Assembly (NCBI GenBank): GCA_027592105.1
Contig: JAQCLA010000096.1
Span: 1-8,790 of the forward strand
DNA: 8,790 nucleotides
DNA from: Pseudomonadota bacterium
GTDB taxonomy: Bacteria > Pseudomonadota > Alphaproteobacteria > Rhodobacterales > Rhodobacteraceae
Reading direction: 5' to 3'
Shown here: piece by piece, positions 1-6,457 of the stretch
How positions within the stretch are numbered: the first letter of the stretch is position 1
Layout: each line of letters starts with the position of its first letter
Notes under the pieces: generated by a model
Seen by the model: the letters and a program-made list of their open reading frames with translations, nothing else
Told to the model about the DNA's origin: nothing
Databases searched by the model: none
Made by a program: the position numbers and the translations under genes

Positions 1-186
1 GCGCAGAAAGGCGGCAAGGCTGTCACGATCAGCCATACTGGCAACTGGGGCTTGCATCAAAATTGCGCTGTCCGCGCCGCGCGCAAGGCGCAGATAGCGC
101 CGCGCCGAAGCATCTCCCGCCAAGGGCGTTTGCGCCGCATCTTGCCAGCCCACATCACGCAAGAAGGGCGCAAGCGCGGCGGTCAT
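1..186 (-). CDS. Aminoglycoside phosphotransferase-family kinase, N-terminal part (runs off the window)
   Basis: Only the first 62 codons are present; the gene continues beyond the left edge. My translation starts MTAALAPFLRDVGW and contains GDASARRYLRL at about residues 23-33. This matches the glycine-rich nucleotide-binding strand (GDASxRRYxR) of the small phosphotransferase family that sits beside tsaE in many alphaproteobacteria. Some members (AmgK) are anomeric sugar kinases that phosphorylate N-acetylmuramate/N-acetylglucosamine in cell-wall recycling, usually next to the nucleotidyltransferase gene murU. The ATG (184-186) overlaps the TGA of tsaE (183-185) as ATGA, so the two are probably translationally coupled. 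The catalytic loop is outside the window, so AmgK itself cannot be confirmed and I give no symbol. Confidence 0.75.
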   Translation of the reverse strand, partial: MTAALAPFLRDVGWQDAAQTPLAGDASARRYLRLARGADSAILMQAPVASMADRDSLAAFLR

Positions 187-734
187 GGGCGCACCATCGC
201 AGGGGCAAGGCGGCCAGCCAGATCGCAGCCGGGCAGCGCGATCAGCGTGGCAATGCGCATCTCGGGGGTCTGGGGCGGTGTTTCGAGCCGCAAGCAGGCG
301 GCGGTTGCGGGCCAATCAGGCGCGATCCGGTCGGGCCACTCGATCAGGCAGATCGCCTGTTCCATCGCCAGATCAAGGCCAAGCTCGATCACCTCGTAAG
401 GGTCGGAAAGGCGGTAAAGATCGGCATGCCAAACCTCGGCCAAGGGGGTGTCATAGCTTTGAACAAGGGTGAAGCTGGGCGAAGGGATATCGGTGTTCTG
501 CCCATCGGGGCCAAGCAAGGCGCGGATCACGGCACGGGCGAAATGGCTTTTGCCCGCGCCAAGCTGGCCTTGCAAAAGCACGCTATCGCCGGGGCGCAGA
601 AGTTGCGCCACCGTCTGGGCCAGCGCGGCTGTCGCCTCGGGACCGGGCAGCGCACAGCTTTCATGCGCGATCCAACCCGTTGGCGGGGGCGCAAGCTCGG
701 GATCGTTGGTGGGAATGGCCGGGGTATTCATCAA
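183..734 (-). CDS. tsaE: tRNA threonylcarbamoyladenosine biosynthesis ATPase TsaE
   Basis: A P-loop ATPase of 183 residues. TsaE works with TsaB and TsaD to transfer the threonylcarbamoyl group to A37 of ANN-decoding tRNAs, in the cytoplasm. Visible motifs are a Walker A loop GQLGAGKS (about residues 56-63), the switch-like stretch SPSFTLVQSY (about 84-93), HADLYRL (about 102-108) and the IEWPDRI signature (about 131-137). These match the family in order and spacing. The protein is some 20-30 residues longer than typical TsaE because of a proline-rich N-terminal extension. Two adjacent ATG codons (732-734 and 729-731) compete as start, with no strong Shine-Dalgarno before either. The gene lies 56 bp downstream of the PAS-protein gene and overlaps the kinase gene after it by ATGA, suggesting an operon. 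Confidence 0.93.
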   Translation of the reverse strand: MMNTPAIPTNDPELAPPPTGWIAHESCALPGPEATAALAQTVAQLLRPGDSVLLQGQLGAGKSHFARAVIRALLGPDGQNTDIPSPSFTLVQSYDTPLAEVWHADLYRLSDPYEVIELGLDLAMEQAICLIEWPDRIAPDWPATAACLRLETPPQTPEMRIATLIALPGCDLAGRLAPAMVRP

Positions 735-790
735 GGGCCAAGTTTAGCCATCCCACCCAAAGCTGCAACGCGCGATCGTGGTGCGCGGCG

Positions 791-2494
791 CTATTCCTTG
801 CCATCGGTGGCAGGGCGATAGGGGCGGGCCGCCTCGGCAAACTGCTGTTGCGCGGGCATGGGGGGCGGCGCAAAGGGCGGCGGACTGGCCTGAATCGTGA
901 TGGGGGCGTCCGGCGCTTGCCCCTCGGCCGCGGTCTTGCGGCAGTGAAAGCTGACCGCCATCGCCCCGCCGGAAAGCGGCACAACATCGACGCGAAAGGC
1001 GCGCCCATCGTCAAGCACGATCGCATCGCTCCAGCCGGCGCGATCGGATTGGGGCAGCGCGAATTGGCGAATATCCCCCCAAATGCCGCTGGGCCGCGCG
1101 CGGGCCTGCCATGTGCGGGTCGCCTCGGTCACCGACAAGACACCGATCACTGCGCCCGGTTCGACCCCCCATAAGGCGGCATAGGCGGCGTTGACCAAGC
1201 TCAGCCGCCCTTCGGCAGAAAAGACGGCCATGGCGGCGGGCATATCGTCGAGCAGCGCCTGATACATGTCCAAGTCGGATCGGAATTTGCGGGTCAGCGA
1301 AACCTCGGCGGTGATATCCTCGAACATGAAGGCCAGAGCGCCATCGGGATGGGGGCGGCCGATGACGCGAAAGCTTTGCCCGCCGGGCAGGGTCCAAAGC
1401 TCTTGAAAGGTGCCATCCTCGGCCCCGCGTTCAAGCCGCGCAATCTCGTCACGCCCTGAGCGGTAATTCTTGGGCTCTGGCATGCGCTGATGGTCACGCA
1501 ATGCGTCGAGAAAGGCGAAAAGGCCGGGCCGGGCCGACAAGAATTGCGGTGTCAGCGTCGAGAGGGTGACCAAAGCGGGGTTGAACAGCACCAATTCGCG
1601 CCGCTTGTCGAAGATCGCCAAGCCGATGGGGAGTTGGGCGAATGTCTTGGACAGGGTTTGCACGAAATTGCGCAAGGATATCTCGGCCCCCACAAGCCGG
1701 TCGCTGGGCAAGGCGGTACACCACAGGCTGTTGTCGGCTTGGCGCGTCACGGCGACCTCGAACCACAGCGCGCCCTCGGGCGCAGTGGCGATGCCCGCAT
1801 CATGATGCGGCAGTGCCAAGTGACAGCGGCGCAGGCTGCCGGGTTCCGGCGGTGGATCGAGATGATCGGCAAACAGGCTGGGCAATGGCCAAGTCACCTG
1901 TGGATGGCGCACCGATGCCACGCGCTCGACCAAGGCGACATAAGGGGCATTGGCCCAGATCACCCGGCCATCGGGGCTCATCCGCCAGATCGGGCAGCGA
2001 GCCGCATCGAGGGCTTGGCGGAGATCGGAAATCTCTTCATCCAGCGCCGCGAGGCTGGCGCTGTCGACGACCTGCCGACCGGTGCCTGCCTCGCACGGGC
2101 CGATGGTGATCACCAGCCGGTCATGTTCGACGCGCCCGGCGATGGATAAAAGATCCTGCCCGAAAGTGGCAGGCAGCAAGAAAGCCTCGCCCCGCCGCGC
2201 AAGACCGATGAAACGCGCAGGCAAGTCGGGGTTGAGCGGCTTGAGCGCGCGGCCAAGCAGGTCAAAGGCGCTGCTGCGGTCGGTGTCGGAACGCAGGAAG
2301 GCGTCATTGGGGTCGATCGCGGAAAGCAGATACCCCTCGCGGAATTCATAGCGGCGCGGCGCATCGGCGAACACCACGCCTTTGGCGGTTTGCGGCATGC
2401 GCGCACCCATTACATAGCTGGCGGCGACAAGCCCGATTGCGGCGCTGAGCAAGCTGACAGCAGCGAACAGGATCACGGTATAGAGTTCAGGCAT
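791..2494 (-). CDS. Membrane-anchored multi-PAS protein lacking a kinase domain (DivL-like candidate)
   Basis: A 567-residue protein. One transmembrane segment lies at about residues 5-28, followed by a less clear region (about 45-135) and a short helical linker (about 145-165). Three PAS-like domains follow, at about 158-265, 275-395 and 408-518. The second ends in FEDITAEVSL and leads into a helix, as PAS domains often do. The last 45 residues are proline- and alanine-rich. No histidine phosphorylation helix, N box or G boxes follow the last PAS, and the ORF ends cleanly, so this looks like a sensor or scaffold without its own kinase core. The start has an AGGGG Shine-Dalgarno (2504-2508) 9 bases upstream. 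A perfect CtrA-type site lies about 50 bp upstream. tsaE and the sugar-kinase-like gene follow. I recall DivL, a membrane-bound PAS histidine-kinase-like protein of the CtrA pathway, having similar neighbours in Caulobacter; a reduced DivL is my inference. An unrelated PAS sensor is the alternative. Confidence 0.85.
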   Translation of the reverse strand: MPELYTVILFAAVSLLSAAIGLVAASYVMGARMPQTAKGVVFADAPRRYEFREGYLLSAIDPNDAFLRSDTDRSSAFDLLGRALKPLNPDLPARFIGLARRGEAFLLPATFGQDLLSIAGRVEHDRLVITIGPCEAGTGRQVVDSASLAALDEEISDLRQALDAARCPIWRMSPDGRVIWANAPYVALVERVASVRHPQVTWPLPSLFADHLDPPPEPGSLRRCHLALPHHDAGIATAPEGALWFEVAVTRQADNSLWCTALPSDRLVGAEISLRNFVQTLSKTFAQLPIGLAIFDKRRELVLFNPALVTLSTLTPQFLSARPGLFAFLDALRDHQRMPEPKNYRSGRDEIARLERGAEDGTFQELWTLPGGQSFRVIGRPHPDGALAFMFEDITAEVSLTRKFRSDLDMYQALLDDMPAAMAVFSAEGRLSLVNAAYAALWGVEPGAVIGVLSVTEATRTWQARARPSGIWGDIRQFALPQSDRAGWSDAIVLDDGRAFRVDVVPLSGGAMAVSFHCRKTAAEGQAPDAPITIQASPPPFAPPPMPAQQQFAEAARPYRPATDGKE

Positions 2495-2542
2495 TGTCTT
2501 ACGCCCCTCATCTGTGCCCCAGACACAGCATGGACGCGAAGA

Positions 2543-2558
2543 GTTAACAGGGTGTTAA
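2543..2558 (-). promoter_or_regulatory. Candidate CtrA-binding site upstream of the PAS-protein gene
   Basis: Read on the minus strand the sequence is TTAACACCCTGTTAAC, a perfect match to the CtrA consensus TTAA-N7-TTAAC and also to the near-palindromic form TTAAC-N5-GTTAAC. It lies 49-64 bases upstream of the ATG at 2494, in a 122-bp gap, where CtrA would overlap or sit near a -35 element. TTAA is rare in this GC-rich window, and I saw no second paired site. Binding and the direction of regulation are inferred. Confidence 0.6.
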
Positions 2559-2616
2559 GTCCATGGGCGGACAGAAAGAGTTTCTTGTCCAATGCGCGGG
2601 CCTGTCGGCGCGCGCC

Positions 2617-4023
2617 CTAGATCGCGATGGGCCGATTCTCACCCAAGGGGCCGCTTTGTGCATCGGGCGGCAAGGCGATGGCGGCAGAGGCCCAGATCAC
2701 CTCGACCACAGCGCCGGATTTCTCGGCCTTATCCTCGACTGACAGGAATGGGTCGGTGGCATTGTCGAAACTGACGCGCGCGCCGGCACGTTCCAGCAAG
2801 GTTTTGGCGATGAAAAGGCCGAGCCCCATCCCCTCGTAGCCGGGGCGAGCGGGGCTTTGGGCGCGGGCGCGGCGGCTGAGAAACGGGTCACCCAAGCGGC
2901 CAAGCAAATCTTGCGGATAGCCCGGCCCGTCATCGGTGATGCGCAGGCGGATATAGCCCGCATCCCAGCGTGCTTCGATCCAGATCTGGGTAGCGGCGAA
3001 ATCGACGGCGTTCTGTACCAGATTGCGCAGGCCGTGGATCACCTCGGGTTTGCGCCAGATCACGGGTTGGGGTGCGGCTGCATCGCTTTCGGAAACGAAA
3101 TCGTAATTGATCGCCACACCACGCGCGGCATGCGGTTCGGCGGCCTCGCGCACAACGGCGGCCAATGGGGCCGAGCGCATGTGCAGATCGTCTTTGCCCG
3201 CCTGCCCCATGGAGCGCAGGATATCGCGGCACCGATCCGCCTGATCGCGGATCAGCTTTGCATCCTCGGCCAATTGGGGGTGATCGCCCAATTCATCGAC
3301 AAGCTCGGTCGAGACGAGTTTGATCGTGGCCAAGGGCGTGCCAAGCTCATGGGCGGCGGCGGCGACCACACCGCCCAAATCGGTCAGCTTTTGCTCGCGC
3401 GCCAGCGCCATTTGCGTGGCCAAGAGCGCTTGGCTCATCGAATGGGTTTCCGACGTGATCCGCCGCGCATAGGCCGACAAAAAGACGATGCCGATGGTGA
3501 TCGCCATCCAAAAGCCGATCAAGAACATCGGCGGAAGTTGCAAGATATCGCCCGATTGCAACGTCAGCGGCACATGAAACAGCCCCAAGAGCGTGATCAT
3601 CGCCACCGCCAGCACGCCCAAGATACTCGTCGAGCGCACAGTCAGCGCCGTCGCCGAGATGGTCACAGGCGCAAGGATCAACAGCGCGAAGGGGTTGTTC
3701 AACCCGCCGGTCAAGAACAACAAGAAGCTGAGTTGCGACAGGTCGAACAACAATGTCAGCATCGCGTCACGATCCGACAGGCGTTGGTTCTCGGGAAAGA
3801 TCGTCATCGCCACAAGGTTCGACACGACCGATGCGCCGATGGCCAGGAAGCACAGCCCCAATTCGATCCTCAGCCCGAGCTGAAAGGAGGCAAAAACCAC
3901 CGTCACGGTCTGGCCCAAGATCGCAAGCCAGCGCAGCACCAGCAGCGTGCGCAGCCGCACCCAATCGCTGCGCGCATCTTGGCGAACAAAATCGAATGCT
4001 GGATCAGGCAGCACAGTGGCCAT
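2617..4023 (-). CDS. regB: Redox-sensing membrane histidine kinase RegB (PrrB/ActS family)
   Basis: A sensor kinase of 468 residues that autophosphorylates and passes phosphate to RegA. It controls photosynthesis, respiration, carbon- and nitrogen-fixation genes according to redox state. About six transmembrane segments span residues 25-187. The quinone-binding loop GGLNNPF is at 106-112 and matches the family GGxxNPF heptapeptide. The H box AAAHELGTPLATI puts the phosphorylated histidine at 225. Redox-active Cys265 lies in DRCRDILR. The N box NLVQNAVDF (334-342), G1 DDGPGYP (364-370) and G2 GMGLGLFIAK (398-407) form the ATP-binding domain. His225 and Cys265 match the R. capsulatus numbering. 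The gene is transcribed away from senC-regA, the classical arrangement. No clear Shine-Dalgarno precedes the ATG (4021-4023). All catalytic and sensing residues are intact. Confidence 0.97.
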   Translation of the reverse strand: MATVLPDPAFDFVRQDARSDWVRLRTLLVLRWLAILGQTVTVVFASFQLGLRIELGLCFLAIGASVVSNLVAMTIFPENQRLSDRDAMLTLLFDLSQLSFLLFLTGGLNNPFALLILAPVTISATALTVRSTSILGVLAVAMITLLGLFHVPLTLQSGDILQLPPMFLIGFWMAITIGIVFLSAYARRITSETHSMSQALLATQMALAREQKLTDLGGVVAAAAHELGTPLATIKLVSTELVDELGDHPQLAEDAKLIRDQADRCRDILRSMGQAGKDDLHMRSAPLAAVVREAAEPHAARGVAINYDFVSESDAAAPQPVIWRKPEVIHGLRNLVQNAVDFAATQIWIEARWDAGYIRLRITDDGPGYPQDLLGRLGDPFLSRRARAQSPARPGYEGMGLGLFIAKTLLERAGARVSFDNATDPFLSVEDKAEKSGAVVEVIWASAAIALPPDAQSGPLGENRPIAI

Positions 4024-4044
4024 TGGAGGGGCTTTCTGTCACAG

Positions 4045-4056
4045 GCGGCAGGTCGT
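4045..4056. promoter_or_regulatory. Possible RegA half-site pair in the regB-senC divergent promoter
   Basis: The sequence GCGGC-AG-GTCGT resembles the loose RegA/PrrA motif of two inverted GCGNC/GNCGC half-sites with a variable spacer; the second half differs at its last base. It lies 22 bp upstream of the regB start, in the region where RegA autoregulation of regB and senC-regA is known in Rhodobacter capsulatus. Such degenerate half-sites occur often by chance in GC-rich DNA, so this is tentative. Confidence 0.25.
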
Positions 4057-4073
4057 GAATTGATAGAGCCAAG

Positions 4074-4096
4074 GGGCTAAGTAAGCAACGTAGCCC
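4074..4096. repeat. 6-bp perfect inverted repeat in the regB-senC intergenic region
   Basis: GGGCTA (4074-4079) and TAGCCC (4091-4096) are exact inverted copies separated by 11 bases. The repeat sits about 40 bp upstream of the senC start. It could be an operator for a dimeric regulator or a weak hairpin in the senC leader. No T-run follows, so it is not an intrinsic terminator. Confidence 0.4.
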
Positions 4097-4133
4097 TGCA
4101 TGGGCGCGTTTCGAGATATCGGAGAGCGTGAAA

Positions 4134-4772
4134 ATGACCCGCATCTATGCCCTTGCCTCGGCCGTGTTGATCGGTTCGCTGATGCTGGGCGCAGCCGTCG
4201 CAGTCTATCTTGGTCAGACCCGTGGCGCATCGGATGACCAGTTCGCCCAATGCCGTGCCAGCGTGGTCGCAGGCGGCGCTGGTGCGATCGGCGGCCCCTT
4301 CACCTTGGTCGACGAGACTGGGCAAACAGTCAGCGACACCGATGTGATCACGAAGCCCACGCTGCTTTATTTCGGCTATACCTTCTGCCCTGATGTCTGC
4401 CCCTTGGACACGGTACGCAATGCCGAGGCGGTCGATCTCTTGGAGGCGGGTGGCCATGATGTGCTGCCGGTGATGATCTCGGTCGATCCGCTGCGCGACA
4501 CGCCCGAAGTGATGGCAGCCTTCACCGCCAATATCCACGAGCGCATGTTGGGATTGACCGGCACGCAAGACCAAACCGATGCCGCCGCCCGCGCCTATCG
4601 GGTCTATCACCGCGCGAACCGCGAGGGTGACGACCCCTATTATCTGGTCGATCACACGGCCTTTACCTATCTGGTGCTGCCCGAACATGGTTTCGTGGAG
4701 TTCTTCAGCCGCGAGACAACACCGCAACAGATGGCCGAACGCACGGAATGTTTTGTAGAAGCAGGCAGTTGA
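4134..4772 (+). CDS. senC: SCO1/SenC family copper chaperone for cytochrome c oxidase
   Basis: A membrane-anchored thioredoxin-fold protein of 212 residues that delivers Cu(I) to the CuA or CuB site of haem-copper oxidases on the periplasmic side. Residues 4-27 form an uncleaved signal anchor. The copper-binding motif FCPDVCP supplies Cys85 and Cys89, and the third ligand, His174, lies in VDHTAFTYL. All three SCO1 ligands are thus present. I chose the ATG at 4134 because the GGAGA at 4121-4125 is 8 bases upstream of it. An in-frame GTG at 4128 would add two residues but leaves only 2 bases of spacing. The gene is divergent from regB and 93 bp upstream of regA, as in Rhodobacter, where SenC also affects photosynthesis gene expression. 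Confidence 0.95.
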   Translation: MTRIYALASAVLIGSLMLGAAVAVYLGQTRGASDDQFAQCRASVVAGGAGAIGGPFTLVDETGQTVSDTDVITKPTLLYFGYTFCPDVCPLDTVRNAEAVDLLEAGGHDVLPVMISVDPLRDTPEVMAAFTANIHERMLGLTGTQDQTDAAARAYRVYHRANREGDDPYYLVDHTAFTYLVLPEHGFVEFFSRETTPQQMAERTECFVEAGS

Positions 4773-4799
4773 TTGGTTATTCCTGCTTGCAACGCTAAA

Positions 4800-4827
4800 T
4801 TGACCGACAAGACTGATTGCCTGTAAG
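4800..4827 (+). promoter_or_regulatory. Candidate internal promoter for regA
   Basis: TTGACC (4800-4805) resembles a -35 element and TGTAAG (4822-4827), 16 bases further on, matches four of six positions of a -10 element. It lies in the 93-bp gap between senC and regA and would let regA be transcribed separately from senC. The -10 match is weak. Confidence 0.3.
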
Positions 4828-4865
4828 AGGGTTCAACCAAGCAAACGCCCGGAAGGAGACGCCGC

Positions 4866-5423
4866 ATGTCACAAGAGCGCAGCCTCAGAGACATCGGACC
4901 CGATAAGACCTTGCTTCTCGTCGATGATGACGAGCCCTTCCTGCGTCGTCTGGAACGGGCCATGGAAAAGCGGGGCTTTACGGTGGAGGCTGCTGAAAGC
5001 GTGGCTGCTGGCAAGGCGATCGCCAATGCGCGCCCGCCTGCTTATGCGGTGGTTGATTTGCGTCTTGAAGATGGCAACGGGCTGGACGTGGTCGAGGCGC
5101 TGCGCGCCAAGCGGCCCGATTGCCGGATTGTCGTTCTGACAGGCTATGGTGCGATCGCCACGGCGGTGGCTGCGGTTAAGATCGGCGCAACCGACTATTT
5201 GTCAAAGCCTGCCGATGCCAATGACATCACCGCCGCACTTTTGGCCGATGAAGAAGAAATGCCGCCGCCGCCTGAAAACCCAATGTCAGCCGACCGGGTG
5301 CGGTGGGAGCATATTCAGCGGGTCTATGAGCTGTGCGACCGCAATGTCAGCGAAACCGCGCGGCGGCTGAATATGCATCGCCGCACGCTGCAACGTATTC
5401 TCGCCAAGCGCTCGCCGCGATAA
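4866..5423 (+). CDS. regA: Redox response regulator RegA (PrrA/ActR family)
   Basis: A global transcription regulator of 185 residues, the partner of RegB. The receiver domain covers about residues 14-128, with the acidic pocket Asp20-Asp22, phosphoacceptor Asp64 (AVVDLRLEDG), Thr92 (LTGYG) and Lys114 (LSKP). A proline linker (PPPPENP, about 133-139) leads to a C-terminal Fis-type helix-turn-helix at about 147-182 (VSETARRLNMHRRTLQRIL). This linker and DNA-binding domain are the hallmarks of RegA and are very highly conserved in the family. Length is normal (about 184). A strong Shine-Dalgarno, GGAAGGAG (4851-4858), lies 7 bases before the ATG. The gene probably shares transcription with senC and may have its own promoter. 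The lipoprotein gene starts 37 bp after its stop. Confidence 0.97.
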   Translation: MSQERSLRDIGPDKTLLLVDDDEPFLRRLERAMEKRGFTVEAAESVAAGKAIANARPPAYAVVDLRLEDGNGLDVVEALRAKRPDCRIVVLTGYGAIATAVAAVKIGATDYLSKPADANDITAALLADEEEMPPPPENPMSADRVRWEHIQRVYELCDRNVSETARRLNMHRRTLQRILAKRSPR

Positions 5424-5460
5424 GATCACCCCAAACGCCCCTTCCTGCTCGGAGAAACCG

Positions 5461-5961
5461 ATGTCCCTGCGTGCAACGATCGCTGTCTGCGCGATGATCA
5501 TCTTGTCGGGTTGCGTGACGACCCAGCGCGAACCGGCACCGCCGCCGATCTCGCTTGATGCGCAAGGGATTCAGCCCACGATCAGCGGCTTGCGCATCGA
5601 TTTCGGGCGCGCGCAGGTGGGTGTGATCGACACCGTGTCGCGGTTATTGGGCGAAGGGCCGGATCAGATCGTCACTACAGCTGAATGCGGGCCGGGACCG
5701 ATCACGGCGGCCAGCTGGGGCGACGGCTTGACTCTGAACTTTCAAGACGGTGCCTTTGTGGGTTGGGCGAACACCGACCCTGATCTGGCCGTGGCAGGCG
5801 GGTTTCGCGCAGGCCAGCCGCGCCTTGAGATGCCGCCGGTGAGTTTCCAGATCACCTCGCGCGGGACGGAATTCGCGCGTTCCGACATCGCGGGGCTCTT
5901 GACCGAGGGGGACGCGGCAATCCAGTTGCTTTGGGCCGGGCGCACCTGTTTCGCGCGGTAA
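5461..5961 (+). CDS. Small hypothetical lipoprotein downstream of regA
   Basis: A 166-residue protein I do not recognise as a named family. Residues 1-17 look like a lipoprotein signal peptide with a lipobox LSGC, so Cys18 would be lipidated and the protein attached to a membrane, facing the periplasm. A proline-rich spacer (about 24-30) is followed by a small globular domain. It contains the segments GLRIDFGRAQVGVIDTVSRLLG (about 43-64) and LTLNFQDGAFVGWA (about 90-103). Two further cysteines, Cys76 (AECGPG) and Cys163 (RTCFAR), could form a disulphide linking the domain ends. GGAGAA (5451-5456) is well placed before the ATG. The gene starts 37 bp after regA on the same strand with no terminator between, so read-through from regA is likely. 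Its stop is only 7 bp from that of the convergent acetyltransferase gene. Confidence 0.8.
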   Translation: MSLRATIAVCAMIILSGCVTTQREPAPPPISLDAQGIQPTISGLRIDFGRAQVGVIDTVSRLLGEGPDQIVTTAECGPGPITAASWGDGLTLNFQDGAFVGWANTDPDLAVAGGFRAGQPRLEMPPVSFQITSRGTEFARSDIAGLLTEGDAAIQLLWAGRTCFAR

Positions 5962-5968
5962 GCTGCGT

Positions 5969-6457
5969 TCAGTCGAGATCGTAGCGTTTGCAGATCTTGT
6001 CGACGCGCATCCCATTGGCGAGGCGCTGATCGCTCAGGTGTTGCCAATCGCGAAAACCGCGCGATTGGTAATAGATCAGCCCGCCGGTGTTATCGGCGCG
6101 GATGGTTGCATTGATCCACTGATAGCCCAGATCGCGCGCGGCCTGTGCCGTGGCCGCAAACAAGGCAGAGCCGATGCCAAGCCCCGTTTTGCCGCGCTGC
6201 ACGAAGGTCGAGATATCGGCCACCTCGGGCGGCAGGGCGGCATGGGGTTCGATATATTGAAAGCCCATGATCGCGGACCCGACTTCGGCGACATGACAGG
6301 CCGCACCGGGGGCGCTGAGAAGCGGGATGAAATCGGCCGCCGCGACTGTTTCGGTGCGCGCGGTGGTGCCGCCTGCGGCGATGATTCCGTTGAGCAGCGC
6401 GGCCATTTCGCGCGTGTCGAGGGGGGCGGCGCGGCGGATCAAGGGAAGCGCGCCCAT
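5969..6457 (-). CDS. GNAT-family N-acetyltransferase
   Basis: A 162-residue protein with the GNAT fold. The acetyl-CoA-binding motif A is seen as DISTFVQRGKTGLGIGSALFAAT, about residues 81-103. Its glycine-rich GLGIG matches the family Q/RxxGxG/A loop. NATIRADNTGGLIYYQSRGF (about 117-136) corresponds to motif B, a pattern shared with phosphinothricin-acetyltransferase-like members. The substrate cannot be deduced. The start at ATG 6455-6457 forms a TGATG junction with the stop of the upstream HD gene. An in-frame GTG at 6458-6460 would add one residue and also overlaps that stop. Translation is therefore probably coupled to the HD gene. The stop converges on the lipoprotein gene 7 bp away, with no room for an intergenic terminator. 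Confidence 0.9.
   Translation of the reverse strand: MGALPLIRRAAPLDTREMAALLNGIIAAGGTTARTETVAAADFIPLLSAPGAACHVAEVGSAIMGFQYIEPHAALPPEVADISTFVQRGKTGLGIGSALFAATAQAARDLGYQWINATIRADNTGGLIYYQSRGFRDWQHLSDQRLANGMRVDKICKRYDLD

Noticed and set aside
63..821. A 252-codon plus-strand frame opposite tsaE and the ends of both neighbours
   Set aside because: It crosses three minus-strand genes, shows no domain, and has an Arg/Gly/Ala-rich antisense composition.
2512..2528. A small inverted repeat CTGTG/CACAG just upstream of the PAS gene
   Set aside because: Only 5 bp with a 7-base loop; such repeats are expected by chance and it matches no known operator.
2569..2590. A hairpin (GGACAGAAA / TTTCTTGTCC) after regB as its terminator
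   Set aside because: The stem has a bulge and is AT-rich in its upper half, and no T-run follows in the direction of regB transcription.
2857..4080. A 407-codon open frame on the plus strand opposite regB
   Set aside because: The translation is His-, Gln- and Arg-rich low-complexity sequence typical of an antisense frame. regB on the other strand has every family motif.
4128..4133. GTG at 4128 as the senC start
   Set aside because: The Shine-Dalgarno GGAGA ends only 2 bases before it; the ATG at 4134 has normal spacing.
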